This document shows, piece after piece, positions 25,620 through 33,585 of a stretch of 36,319 bases of DNA. The stretch is from positions 181,589 to 217,907 of the forward strand of contig NZ_LIUQ01000005.1 of assembly GCF_001276715.1 (NCBI RefSeq), in the 5' to 3' direction. Position 1 is the stretch's first letter. Each line of letters begins with the position of its first letter. A program made the position numbers and the translations under genes. Source of the stretch: Planktothricoides sp. SR001. Its GTDB lineage: Bacteria > Cyanobacteriota > Cyanobacteriia > Cyanobacteriales > Laspinemataceae. The notes beneath the pieces were generated by a model that was not told the DNA's origin, ran no database searches, and saw only the letters and a program-made list of their open reading frames with translations.

Positions 25620-26300
25620 TTAGTTGTTGAATAAACGTCCATCTTCTAAATGTACGATGCGATCGGCGATGTCTAAGATGCGGTCATCGTGAGTCACTAA
25701 CAAGATGGTGCAACCTTGTTTTTTAGCAAGATGCTGCATGATTTCGACTACATCCCGACCAGATTTACTGTCCAAAGCAGCGGTGGGTTCGTCCGCTAAT
25801 ACCAGTTGGGGATGACTGACTAATGCCCGGGCGATCGCTACTCGTTGTTTTTGCCCTCCCGATAGGTTTTCGGGATAGTAATCAATATGATCTTCTAGTC
25901 CCACTGCGGTGAGAATTCCGGCGGCTTTTTCCCGGAGATTTTCTTGAATTTCTGGGTGAAGTTCTAGGGACATTTGCACGTTTTGCCTTGCGGTTAAACA
26001 AGCGAGTAAGTTATGGGCTTGAAAAATATAGCCAATATTTCGGCGGAGTAAGACAAAATCTTTGGGTTGGGCGACAGAAAGTTCTTTACCCAATACTTTT
26101 AAGCTGCCTTCTTGGGGCGATCGCAGTCCTCCCACCAGGGTTAATAAGGTGGTTTTTCCCGAACCCGATGGCCCGGTCATTAGCACGATTTCTCCGGGAA
26201 ATATTTTTAAATTAATATCAAATAAAACTTGCTTTTTTAGGCTGTTTTTGCCAAAAAAATGGTTTAACTTTTTAATGTCAATTGCAGGTTGTTTTAACAT
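25620..26300 (-). CDS. DevA-family ABC transporter ATP-binding protein
   Basis: This 226-residue ATPase has Walker A GPSGSGKT (43-50), signature LSGGQKQR (146-153), Walker B VLADEP (167-172) with the DevA/LolD-type TAALDSKSGRDVVEIM, and switch histidine THD. It is the ATPase type of DevBCA/MacB-like exporters, which push glycolipids or other large molecules across the cell wall with a membrane-fusion protein DevB and permease DevC. No devB or devC is adjacent: ndhA lies downstream and about 370 gene-free bases lie upstream. It must work with partners elsewhere or be a relic. The frame and all motifs are intact. Confidence 0.85.
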   Translation of the reverse strand: MLKQPAIDIKKLNHFFGKNSLKKQVLFDINLKIFPGEIVLMTGPSGSGKTTLLTLVGGLRSPQEGSLKVLGKELSVAQPKDFVLLRRNIGYIFQAHNLLACLTARQNVQMSLELHPEIQENLREKAAGILTAVGLEDHIDYYPENLSGGQKQRVAIARALVSHPQLVLADEPTAALDSKSGRDVVEIMQHLAKKQGCTILLVTHDDRILDIADRIVHLEDGRLFNN

Positions 26301-26666
26301 ATATAATTTTAATCTCGCTGCCTAAAATAAATAATACCTCTAGATGATTGCGTTAATATAAATTAATTTACCTAAAAAATTTTTTTTATTGAATTAACCA
26401 CAGAGACACAGAGGACACAAAGAGAATTAGATCGCTTATAAAGCTTATATTTACTCTTTATCTATGATGCTCTATTATTATCTATAATGCCAATAAATAT
26501 ATTATATTATATTTTTTTAAATAAAAATGATACATTTAATCTCTTGGTGGTAGTAGGGGCGCGGCGGCTTGCGACCTTGCGCTTGGCTACCACTTCGGTG
26601 TGCCCCTACGTGCGCCCAAATTAACCTCGTAATTGCAGGAGTAGTTTTTGATGCTTGGTATTAGTC
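26301..26666. other. AT-rich spacer with R4 and R3-like repeats
   Basis: No gene was seen. An R4 copy in reverse orientation (CCACAGAGACACAGAGGACA, about 26397-26424) is followed by a very AT-rich stretch (26425-26545). Then comes an R3-like palindrome with outer ends GTAGGGGC (26553-26560) and GCCCCTAC (26602-26609). Confidence 0.6.
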
Positions 26667-27521
26667 CTAGTCTTCAATTAATTCAATAAAGTCTTGACGG
26701 GTTTGCTCGGCTTCTCGGTTGAGGTCGTAACCAAGCTGAATTGCTTGCTGTTCTCTGGATTGATTCTTGTCTAAATCTGTGACGCTGGTATCGTGGCAAA
26801 TCGCCCAATACAAAGCATCAGCTTCCCTCTGGAAACCGGGCGGATAATTTCCCGGACTCAGGCGATCGATGATGTACTCGGTGCCATCGAAATTGATCGC
26901 CATCGGACGCTCCGTAGAACACAAAACCTGGGTAGGCGCCTTCATCCAAACCCATTTTCCTTCGGTTGGTTTACCCATAACCGAATGATAGACTAACACT
27001 TCTGTTTGGTAAAGTTTTTCCCCTCTGGCTTCGCGCTTTAAGCGGGTAAAGGTGTAGTAGGATTCAACGCATTCTCCCATGCGGCAATAGCTAATTAGAG
27101 GGGTGAAATTTTCCTCGGCGATCGCTGTTTCTAAAGCCTCTGTCCTCATCATTTCCGCTTCGTCTATTTGGCTTATTTCTAAATTTTTGGGCGATGCTGT
27201 TGGATTATCTAGATTATCTAGATTATCTAGATTTTTTTCTGGTTTTGTTTCTAGATTTTGAGATTCTAGATGTTTAGATGAGTCAGAATTTCCGGGGTGA
27301 GGTAATGGGCTAGGTTCTGCTGCCACCGTTAAGGACTCTGGGTTGGCGCTATCCCTGGAAAACGTTTCCGCTTGGGTGGAGGGCGAAAGGGCAGTGCAGT
27401 CAAGGGTTATGGCTAAGGCGATCGCCAAAGTCAGTCCCGTCCTTGGTCTTGAGGTAATCCCCTGACATAACCCCGTATCGAAGGGGGTGCGGTGGCTGGC
27501 CGGTTGACGAGGGAAATGCAT
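26667..27521 (-). CDS. Unknown exported protein
   Basis: I do not recognise this 284-residue protein. Its start is supported by AGAGG before the ATG. A long polar N-terminus leads to a hydrophobic core TGLTLAIALAITLDCTAL (about 28-45) and a probable cleavage site after STQA near 51, so it is likely secreted. A low-complexity linker (about 60-120) holds the tandem LDNLDNLDN, made by a 9-bp repeat. The folded part (130-284) has four cysteines (SYCRMGEC, VLCSTERP, WAICHDTS), possibly two disulfides, and the segment GKPTEGKWVWMKAPTQ. It stands alone in its transcription unit. Confidence 0.65.
   Translation of the reverse strand: MHFPRQPASHRTPFDTGLCQGITSRPRTGLTLAIALAITLDCTALSPSTQAETFSRDSANPESLTVAAEPSPLPHPGNSDSSKHLESQNLETKPEKNLDNLDNLDNPTASPKNLEISQIDEAEMMRTEALETAIAEENFTPLISYCRMGECVESYYTFTRLKREARGEKLYQTEVLVYHSVMGKPTEGKWVWMKAPTQVLCSTERPMAINFDGTEYIIDRLSPGNYPPGFQREADALYWAICHDTSVTDLDKNQSREQQAIQLGYDLNREAEQTRQDFIELIED
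27204..27230. repeat. 9-bp tandem repeat, three units, in coding sequence
   Basis: ATTATCTAG is repeated three times and encodes Leu-Asp-Asn triplets on the minus strand. A fourth partial unit, ATTTTTTTC, follows. Confidence 0.8.
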
Positions 27522-27644
27522 ATTAAACCTCTCTAATTTCTACTTCTCCAACGATAGCAGATGCTTAAAAGTAACCCAGTTAAAGGAAAAATATCGGCTA
27601 AAATTGAATCTTATATTAGTTTAATTTGATAAAATCTGATTTGT

Positions 27645-28084
27645 TTAGTAATTCTGGTTAAAACTTTTCCCCAGTCTGGCTAGTTCTTCTCCTAACTTTT
27701 CTAATAAGCTTTTCAAGTCTGACTTAATCAGTTCTGCCCCAATACCTAGAAAAGTTTGGGCAATTCCTCAATTGAGAGCAGAAAAATCAAGATTCCATAA
27801 CCAAAAACTGCATCTTCATAACCGCCTAGTATTCCATGCACGTCACTCGCGGGTAGTTGGTTTCTGAATTCACTGCCACTATGACCCATCTGGATAATGT
27901 TTTCCACGAGGGGGATCGTCTCAGAAGCTTGAATCAAAGTTGAGATAATTTGCAGGACTTCCCAGGCGATCGCGATGCCAAATAATAGTAAAATTGTCCC
28001 AACAATGGTTTTAAAGAAGAACACTAATTTAACCGTTTCTGTCAGGGTATGAAAATTATCACAGTTGCGATCGTACATAATCAA
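27645..28084 (-). pseudogene. Small membrane protein gene with a frameshift
   Basis: The intact frame (27746-28084) encodes 112 residues with two hydrophobic segments, LVFFFKTIVGTILLLFGIAI (about 20-39) and GYGILIFLLSI near the end, then stops in the middle of what should be a second helix. In the next frame the bases go on without a stop for 39 codons as IAQTFLGIGAELIKSDLKS, LLEKLGEELARLG and KSFNQNY to a TAA at 27645-27647. Restoring one G in the GAGGA near 27766 joins the two into about 147 residues. No family is recognised. It is a real but broken gene, or an assembly indel. Confidence 0.55.
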
Positions 28085-28248
28085 CCTCTTGGGTGTGGAT
28101 TAAACAAATATATCCCCATCATAGCAAACCATCAATGCCGGAAAAATAAAAGCAATATTTCTTATTGAACAAGCCCCAATATCGCTTAATAATATAGTAT
28201 CGTTCAATCATATCGGCCATCGCCCAGTAATATCAAATCGGAGAATAT

Positions 28249-29712
28249 ATGAAAATTCAAACCCCTGATTGGGTAAAACAAGCTGTTTTCTATCAAATTT
28301 TTCCCGATCGCTTCGCCAAAAGTGAACCACCTGCGGGAAAATTTTGCCGTCAACCGGGGGGTGGTTGGCAACCGGAACAATTAGAACCCTGGGATGCACC
28401 TCCGACCCTACAAGGATACAAAGGAGGGAATCTTTGGGGAGTAATAGAGAAATTGGATTACTTACAAGACTTAGGCATTAATGCCATTTATTTTACCCCA
28501 ATTTTTCAATCCGCTTGTAATCACCGTTACCACACCCATGACTATTACCAAGTTGACCCCATATTGGGAGGGAATCAAGCATTTATGGCTTTGCTAGATG
28601 CTGCCCATCAACGGGAAATTAAGGTGGTACTGGATGGAGTATTTAATCATGCCAGTCGAGGATTTTTCTTTTTTAATGATATTTTAGAAAATGGCCCAAA
28701 TTCTCCTTGGGTAGATTGGTTTTTAATAGAAAATTGGCCTATATCCGCTTACGATGGCAGTAAACTGGCGAATTATATCGGTTGGGCAAATAATCGATCG
28801 CTGCCTAAGTTTAACCACGACAATTCAGCGGTGCGAGAATATATTATGCAAATTGCCGAATATTGGATTCAACAAGGAATTGATGGCTGGCGTTTGGATG
28901 TGCCTTACTGTGTGGAAACTCCCGGATTTTGGCAGGAATTTCGCCAACGAGTGAAAGCCATAAACCCGGATGCTTATATTGTGGGAGAAGTCTGGAAAGA
29001 CTCGCGACAATGGTTAGATGGCACCCAGTTTGATGGGGTTATGAATTATTTATTTACCGGACCAACGATCGCCTTTACCGCAGGCGATCGCGTCAAAATG
29101 GAACTGGTAGAACATCACGAATATTACCCCTATCCCGCTTTAGATGCCGCTGGATATGCCCAAAAAATGCAAAACCTGCTAAATTTATATCCGTGGGAAA
29201 TTCAACTCACCCAATTAAACTTATTAGATAGTCACGATACCGCCAGATTGTTAACCATTTGTGGAGAAGACTTAGCTACCATAGAATTAGCCACGGTGTT
29301 ATTAATGACCAGTGTCGGATCGCCGAGTATTTACTATGGGGATGAAGTGGGTTTACCGGGAGGTGATGACCCAGATTGTCGTCGGGGCTTCCCCCCAGAA
29401 AATCAATGGAATCAATCGGTCTTAAAGATGCACAAAGAGTTAATTAAGCTGCGGCGAAATTATCAGTGTTTACAGATAGGAGACTATGAAATTATCGGCA
29501 GTCAGGGAATGGTTTATGTGTTTGCCCGGAATTGCCCAGAAGAATCGATATTGGTCGCCATTAATTGCGGGATAGAATCGGCAATAAAAAGCTTTAGTAT
29601 TCGCGGTGAATTTAAGCAAAATCAGCGATTATATGGGCAGGGACAAATATCTTGCCAGGACAATCAAATTAACTTGACTTTACCGCCTCGTAGCGCTATT
29701 ATTTGTATATAG
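28249..29712 (+). CDS. GH13 alpha-amylase family glycosidase (neopullulanase-like)
   Basis: This 487-residue cytoplasmic glycosidase belongs to the GH13 TIM-barrel family. It shows the four classical regions: DGVFNH (near 128-133), GWRLDVP with nucleophile D217, VGEVWKD with acid/base E247, and LLDSHDT with D330. The short opening WVKQAVFYQIFPDRFA and the absence of a signal peptide resemble cyclomaltodextrinase and neopullulanase types that cut alpha-1,4 (and alpha-1,6) glucans. A role in glycogen or maltodextrin breakdown is therefore likely. GGAG sits before the ATG. It lacks the long N-terminal domain of classical neopullulanases, so the exact specificity is open. It is probably monocistronic, with a terminator at 29746-29790. 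Confidence 0.88.
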   Translation: MKIQTPDWVKQAVFYQIFPDRFAKSEPPAGKFCRQPGGGWQPEQLEPWDAPPTLQGYKGGNLWGVIEKLDYLQDLGINAIYFTPIFQSACNHRYHTHDYYQVDPILGGNQAFMALLDAAHQREIKVVLDGVFNHASRGFFFFNDILENGPNSPWVDWFLIENWPISAYDGSKLANYIGWANNRSLPKFNHDNSAVREYIMQIAEYWIQQGIDGWRLDVPYCVETPGFWQEFRQRVKAINPDAYIVGEVWKDSRQWLDGTQFDGVMNYLFTGPTIAFTAGDRVKMELVEHHEYYPYPALDAAGYAQKMQNLLNLYPWEIQLTQLNLLDSHDTARLLTICGEDLATIELATVLLMTSVGSPSIYYGDEVGLPGGDDPDCRRGFPPENQWNQSVLKMHKELIKLRRNYQCLQIGDYEIIGSQGMVYVFARNCPEESILVAINCGIESAIKSFSIRGEFKQNQRLYGQGQISCQDNQINLTLPPRSAIICI

Positions 29713-29718
29713 ATGCGT

Positions 29719-29790
29719 GATTTTGGATCGCGATCTAAAATCGTGATATTGACTCGCGGAAATATCCGCCAGTCAATATCTGCTTTTTAG
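29719..29790 (+). terminator. Terminator region after the GH13 gene
   Basis: A 24-bp near-palindrome (29719-29742, GATTTTGGATCG/CGATCTAAAATC) is followed by a second hairpin, ATATTGACTCGCGGA (29746-29760) with TCCGCCAGTCAATAT (29765-29779). That in turn is followed by CTGCTTTTT. The second hairpin with its T run is a plausible intrinsic terminator. Confidence 0.6.
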
Positions 29791-29905
29791 CAATCATTTA
29801 CTGGCGGTCATGCTTCCTACCGTAATCGAACCCTAATCGGACACAAGAATAGTTTGCCCAGGGACACGGCAAGGTCGTGTCCCGAACCATCGGTTTATTG
29901 CGTAA

Positions 29906-30886
29906 TTATTGCGTAACCGTTAACCCTTTTTCCCGAAGTTGTTGGACAAAAAACTCCTCTAATGAACCATTGGCTAAAGTGAGAGAAATCAGTTTCGCTT
30001 CCATCAGTTGTAAGCTGGCTAAAAAATATTGGGTATTTCCTTGTAATATGCCTTGCCAAGTTTCATCTTCAAATTCTAAATTGTTGAGCCATTGTTTTAA
30101 TACCTCTAAGTTACCTCCTTGGCCTTTGACTTGATAGATATCTGATGTGCCAATCAGTTCTTTAATTGTGCCAGACGCAATGATTTCTCCTCGCGCCAGA
30201 ATAGCGACGCGATCGCAGATTTTTTCCACATCTGCTAAAATATGGCTATTAAAGAAAATCGTCTTTCCTTGCTTTTTCAAGGATAAAATAATTTCCCGCA
30301 TTTGATATCGACCCAAAGGGTCAAGACCGGACATTGGTTCATCTAATAAGAGTAATTCCGGGTCATTAATTAAAGCTTGTGCCATGCCAATGCGTTGTAA
30401 CATTCCTTTGGAATATTGACGCATTTGTTTGTTTTTAGCACTGGATTTATCCAGCCCGACTAAATCGAGTAAATCAATAATCCGATGTTCTCTAACTTCC
30501 CCAGGAATTTGAAATAAATTAGCGGCAAATTCTAAGCATTCCCAGCCCGTGAGATAATCATAAAAATAAGCATTTTCCGGTAAGTAACCGATGCGTTCTC
30601 TCACGGCGCGATCGCCCAAAGGACGCCCGAAAATAACCCCTCGTCCGCTGGTGGGTTTGACAATTCCTAAAAGAGTTTTAATTAATGTGGTTTTGCCTGC
30701 ACCATTCTGCCCTAATAAACCAAAGGTTTCGCCAGGATAAATGGTTAAATTACAGTTTTTTAAGGACAGGATTTTTTGATTCATCCAAAACCCAGCCCGA
30801 TAGAATTTACTCAAGTCCCAGGTTTGGACAACTGCCTCATTTTCACGGCTAATTGGTTGAGGAGATAAATCAGCTACAGATTCCAT
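29906..30886 (-). CDS. ABC transporter ATP-binding protein (CcmA/GldA/NatA type)
   Basis: This is the ATPase of an ABC-2 type exporter. Counted from an upstream ATG at 30931, motifs are Walker A GQNGAGKT (74-81), signature YSKGM (173-177), Walker B LLLLDEPMSGLD (193-204) and switch FFNSHILADVEKICD. I prefer the start at 30886 (MESVADL), because GGAG lies eight bases before it while the upstream ATG has none; that gives 326 residues. A C-terminal domain of about 100 residues after GEIIASGTIKELIG is typical of this class. No ABC-2 permease gene is adjacent in the window, so the substrate is unknown. Confidence 0.85.
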   Translation of the reverse strand: MESVADLSPQPISRENEAVVQTWDLSKFYRAGFWMNQKILSLKNCNLTIYPGETFGLLGQNGAGKTTLIKTLLGIVKPTSGRGVIFGRPLGDRAVRERIGYLPENAYFYDYLTGWECLEFAANLFQIPGEVREHRIIDLLDLVGLDKSSAKNKQMRQYSKGMLQRIGMAQALINDPELLLLDEPMSGLDPLGRYQMREIILSLKKQGKTIFFNSHILADVEKICDRVAILARGEIIASGTIKELIGTSDIYQVKGQGGNLEVLKQWLNNLEFEDETWQGILQGNTQYFLASLQLMEAKLISLTLANGSLEEFFVQQLREKGLTVTQ

Positions 30887-30932
30887 ATCATAGTCTCCAC
30901 CTTTGAGCTTTTTCATCACTTGATACTTCATT

Positions 30933-31013
30933 AGTTATTGATTATTGTTGATTTGATTATTATTTATTTGTTATTTGTTGTTTAATAATTAACATCAGCA
31001 ATAACCAATAACT
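30933..31013. repeat. Inverted repeat in a heptamer-like AT tract
   Basis: AGTTATTGATTATTGTTGAT (30933-30952) pairs at 18 of 20 positions with the reverse complement of ATCAGCAATAACCAATAACT (30994-31013). It lies between divergent genes. Confidence 0.6.
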
Positions 31014-31091
31014 AATAACAAATAACATAACCCATTAGGGGGCGATTAGCCTAAAATTTTTGAGGAAAACTTTACAAAACGGAGGAAAGTT

Positions 31092-31244
31092 ATGGATCGT
31101 TCCAAAATTGTGGCGATTGTGACTGGGGCGATTTCTTTGGTGTTAGCCGTAGCATATCTGATGTTGGTTCAATTGTTGGATTTACGGGGAGAAATGATTC
31201 CGGCGCCGATCGATCCAGGGATGATTTGGTCATTTTTCATTTAA
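31092..31244 (+). CDS. 50-residue single-pass membrane protein
   Basis: A short frame from the ATG at 31092 has an excellent ribosome binding site, GGAGGAAAG, starting 11 bases before it. It encodes MDRSKIVAIVTGAISLVLAV, then AYLMLVQLLDLRGEMIPAPI, and ends at TAA 31242-31244. One membrane helix (about 6-28) is followed by a short conserved-looking tail RGEMIPAPIDPG. I believe similar small proteins occur widely in cyanobacteria with unknown function. It is divergent from the ABC gene and convergent with the GTPase gene. It could be a small subunit of a membrane complex, but nothing here shows which. Confidence 0.75.
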   Translation: MDRSKIVAIVTGAISLVLAVAYLMLVQLLDLRGEMIPAPIDPGMIWSFFI

Positions 31245-31250
31245 TTATCA

Positions 31251-31329
31251 GTTATGAGTTATGAGTTATGGGTTATGGGTTATTTGGTGATTTTTCTGAC
31301 GAATAACGAGTAACTCATAACCCATAACT
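31251..31329. repeat. Heptamer tandem repeats forming an inverted repeat
   Basis: GTTATGA, GTTATGA, GTTATGG and GTTATGG run in tandem from 31251, then ATAACGAGTAACTCATAACC and CATAACT appear in the opposite sense. The two halves can pair, placing a large hairpin between two convergent genes, where it may end both transcripts. Confidence 0.7.
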
Positions 31330-33029
31330 TACCAATCATCTCGTTGTCGCGATCGCGGCGTTTCCCAGTCGGAATAGTCTGACGGATATTCTGACGGATA
31401 GTCTGACGGGTACTCTGACGGATATTCTGACGGATAAGCTGCCTGATATCCGGGGTCTTGGGCAGCCCACTCCCCCTCAAAAGTGGGTGGCAGGGTATCG
31501 GATAAGTTAGGTAAGTTCTCTTTCAGCGGATCCACGACGCGGGCGATCGCATCTTTGACGAAACCTTGGACAAACTCATCCTTTTTGGTCAGTTCAAATT
31601 GGCGTTGAACCACTTCCATCATGCCGCCATCCCCCCAATCCTGATCGTGTCGAAAATATTCAACGAAACTTTTTCCGGCAATGCGGGTTAAATAGGCAGC
31701 GGTAATTCCTTGAATCACTTTACCCAGGATAATGGTACTTAGATTCAGTTGTAAGGCGGTGGTCAGTAAATTTAATGCGCCTTTAACAATGCCTAAACTC
31801 GCCAAAGTTTTAGCCAAGGACAAGGCCATTTCTCGACCTCGTTCCACGTTAATTTCACAATCGTAAATTTTGCCAATTTCTACGACCATTTGGGCATTGA
31901 CGGCGGCTGTGGCTAACAGATCCACCACGGGGACTGGGGTGCAGGCAATCACCCCAGCGCCAATCCATTGAAACCGTTCCACAATTTTCTCCGCTTGGCG
32001 TCGTTGCTGACTATCGATCAGCTTTCGGGCTTCTTCTCCTAATTTTTGCGACTGCAACAGAATATTATCGGCGACTAAATCTTCCCCCTCAGCCCTTAAA
32101 ATCACGGCCATTCGGCGAATCAGGGGCATAATATCCGGTTCCATTTCAAAACAACCGCCCCCTTCGAGTTGCACGGGTTTGGGATTCGCTGCTACTGCGA
32201 CTAAATCCATTGGGGAGATATAGCCCCGCACTCGTTCTCGCAGTCGGGCGAGGATAATTTCTTGTTCCGTTTCGGTATAGAGGTCAGTTTTATTGAAGAC
32301 CAAGAGCGATCGCTTGCCAATTTCCATTAAGGCTTGCAGGGATTCATATTCCGTGCGACTCAGGTCATTATCCACCACAAATAATAATAAGTCGGCTTCC
32401 GTGGCGAGTTTGCGAGCAATTTCCTCTCGTTGAGAACCAGCCACACCTGTCTCGGAAATTCCCGGTGTATCAGTAATCAGAATATCTCGTTCTAATCCTT
32501 TCAACTTGAGAGTATAGGTTTCTCCCACCTCGGTGGTGCCCATTGGCGCCTCGACCCGACCGACGATCCGCCCTAAGAGGGCATTGACCACGGAGGTTTT
32601 GCCAGCGGCGCCAGTGCCAAAGACCACCACGTGCAAATTTCCTCTGGCTAAATTGGCTTCAATTTCGCGGGTGCGACGTAACATGGCTTGGCGGGCCACT
32701 TCATCTTGAATTTGCGTCACCTGTTCTCGAATTGCCTGCAAAGTTTCCGCAGCGGCAGCAGTTTTTTGCACCGGGATTTGGCGTTTTTTAGGGCGCCTTC
32801 CCCCTTTGGTGGGTAAGGGGTATCCGGGCAGGAGTCCCATGTAATAGAGAAAGGTGGCCACTAACAGCCCCAGGAGGGCGATCGCCAGTAATACCAGCAA
32901 TAACGCCAAAAATGGAGCGGTATAAGAGACCTGAATATATAGCTGGTAAAGAGAATTCACCAGCCACAGAATCAGCCCTAAAATCAGGGCCAAACCGATA
33001 TAGATGGTTAACAGACGAGTGGGGCGCAT
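31329..33029 (-). CDS. Membrane-anchored Era-like GTPase with DUF697 region
   Basis: This 566-residue protein has two N-terminal membrane helices (about 6-28 and 38-66), a basic linker, a coiled stretch, then a GTPase domain with G1 GTGAAGKTS (138-146), G3 DTPG (187-190) and G4 NKTD (246-249). A helical region with WIGAGVIACTPVPVVDLLAT and AYLTRIAGKSFVEYF follows, typical of DUF697, a family that attaches to membranes. Such proteins are common in cyanobacteria, often in two or more copies, with unknown function; a role in membrane dynamics or stress is only a guess. The tail holds the repeats YPSE/YPSD (about 532-551). It is a single-gene unit, convergent with the 50-residue gene. Confidence 0.85.
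   Translation of the reverse strand: MRPTRLLTIYIGLALILGLILWLVNSLYQLYIQVSYTAPFLALLLVLLAIALLGLLVATFLYYMGLLPGYPLPTKGGRRPKKRQIPVQKTAAAAETLQAIREQVTQIQDEVARQAMLRRTREIEANLARGNLHVVVFGTGAAGKTSVVNALLGRIVGRVEAPMGTTEVGETYTLKLKGLERDILITDTPGISETGVAGSQREEIARKLATEADLLLFVVDNDLSRTEYESLQALMEIGKRSLLVFNKTDLYTETEQEIILARLRERVRGYISPMDLVAVAANPKPVQLEGGGCFEMEPDIMPLIRRMAVILRAEGEDLVADNILLQSQKLGEEARKLIDSQQRRQAEKIVERFQWIGAGVIACTPVPVVDLLATAAVNAQMVVEIGKIYDCEINVERGREMALSLAKTLASLGIVKGALNLLTTALQLNLSTIILGKVIQGITAAYLTRIAGKSFVEYFRHDQDWGDGGMMEVVQRQFELTKKDEFVQGFVKDAIARVVDPLKENLPNLSDTLPPTFEGEWAAQDPGYQAAYPSEYPSEYPSDYPSEYPSDYSDWETPRSRQRDDW
31377..31437. repeat. 12-bp tandem repeat coding for Tyr-Pro-Ser-Asp/Glu
   Basis: Units of the form GTCTGACGGATA and TTCTGACGGATA are repeated five times. 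On the minus strand they encode the tetrapeptide YPS(E/D) in the GTPase tail. Third bases vary little, so the repeats are recent. Confidence 0.8.
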
Positions 33030-33410
33030 GGAAATATCACCAATGTGATAGAAAGGAAAAAAGGATGCGATCGCCGCTGATAGCTAACAATTCATTATGT
33101 TTTATTTGCATGAATTCACAAGGCTACTCAGCGATCGGTCTAGGCAGATTGATAGTTTTACAGGGGGAAATAAATATTGACTAAATTTTTTTGTGATAAC
33201 TTATTATAGTATTGAAACTTAAAAATCAACAACTCAAATCAAAAAAAATTTTTCAAAAAATTTTTTACCTATAATTTCCATAAATATCTAAATCAATTTA
33301 AACCGCATTAAATCATAATTTAAGCACAAAATCATGGCTAAAATTAGATAAATGATTTTAGTAATTAAATATCAAATTATCGGTGCTCGATATCGATATT
33401 GTGAAAAATC
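33030..33410. other. AT-rich spacer, no gene seen
   Basis: The region between the GTPase and DUF937-like genes has long A and T runs (33238-33270). No reading frame with a start signal, tRNA or rRNA signature was found. It presumably holds promoters for one or both divergent genes. Confidence 0.4.
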
Positions 33411-33413
33411 ATT

Positions 33414-33525
33414 AGACAATTCTGGCAAAATTCGTTCAAAGCCCCACCCCCCCTTAGCCCCTTCAAAGAAGGGGCTAAGGGGGGGATTGGGGGGATCTTA
33501 TACGGTATGAAAGCCAGAATTGTCT
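33414..33525. repeat. Nested inverted repeat element with perfect inner hairpin
   Basis: The outer ends AGACAATTCTGGC (33414-33426) and GCCAGAATTGTCT (33513-33525) are exact inverted repeats. Inside, CCCCCCCTTAGCCCCTTC (33447-33464) pairs perfectly with GAAGGGGCTAAGGGGGGG (33468-33485) across AAA. It is 112 bp long, non-coding, and lies 60 bases before the next start codon. Confidence 0.85.
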
Positions 33526-33585
33526 ATTAAATTGATATCGAATATTGATAAAATATTGATGAAATCAAGAAAATGGAGCATAAAC

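Noticed and set aside
25412-25642. 76-residue reading frame on the minus strand with ADNRADNSADN
   Set aside because: It overlaps the end of the DevA gene, its repeats come from a non-coding 12-bp tandem repeat, and it has no ribosome binding site or recognisable fold.
25620-26300. DevA as evidence for a heterocyst-forming organism
   Set aside because: DevA-type ATPases occur widely in non-heterocystous cyanobacteria, and no heterocyst genes are in the window.
19819-33410. tRNA or rRNA genes in the larger spacers
   Set aside because: I looked for cloverleaf arms and TTCRA-type T loops in the main spacers and found none that fold convincingly; a program such as tRNAscan would settle it.
33520-33585. 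Upstream start for the DUF937-like gene
   Set aside because: It would begin inside the nested repeat element and lacks a ribosome binding site, while the ATG at 33586 has GGAG in place.
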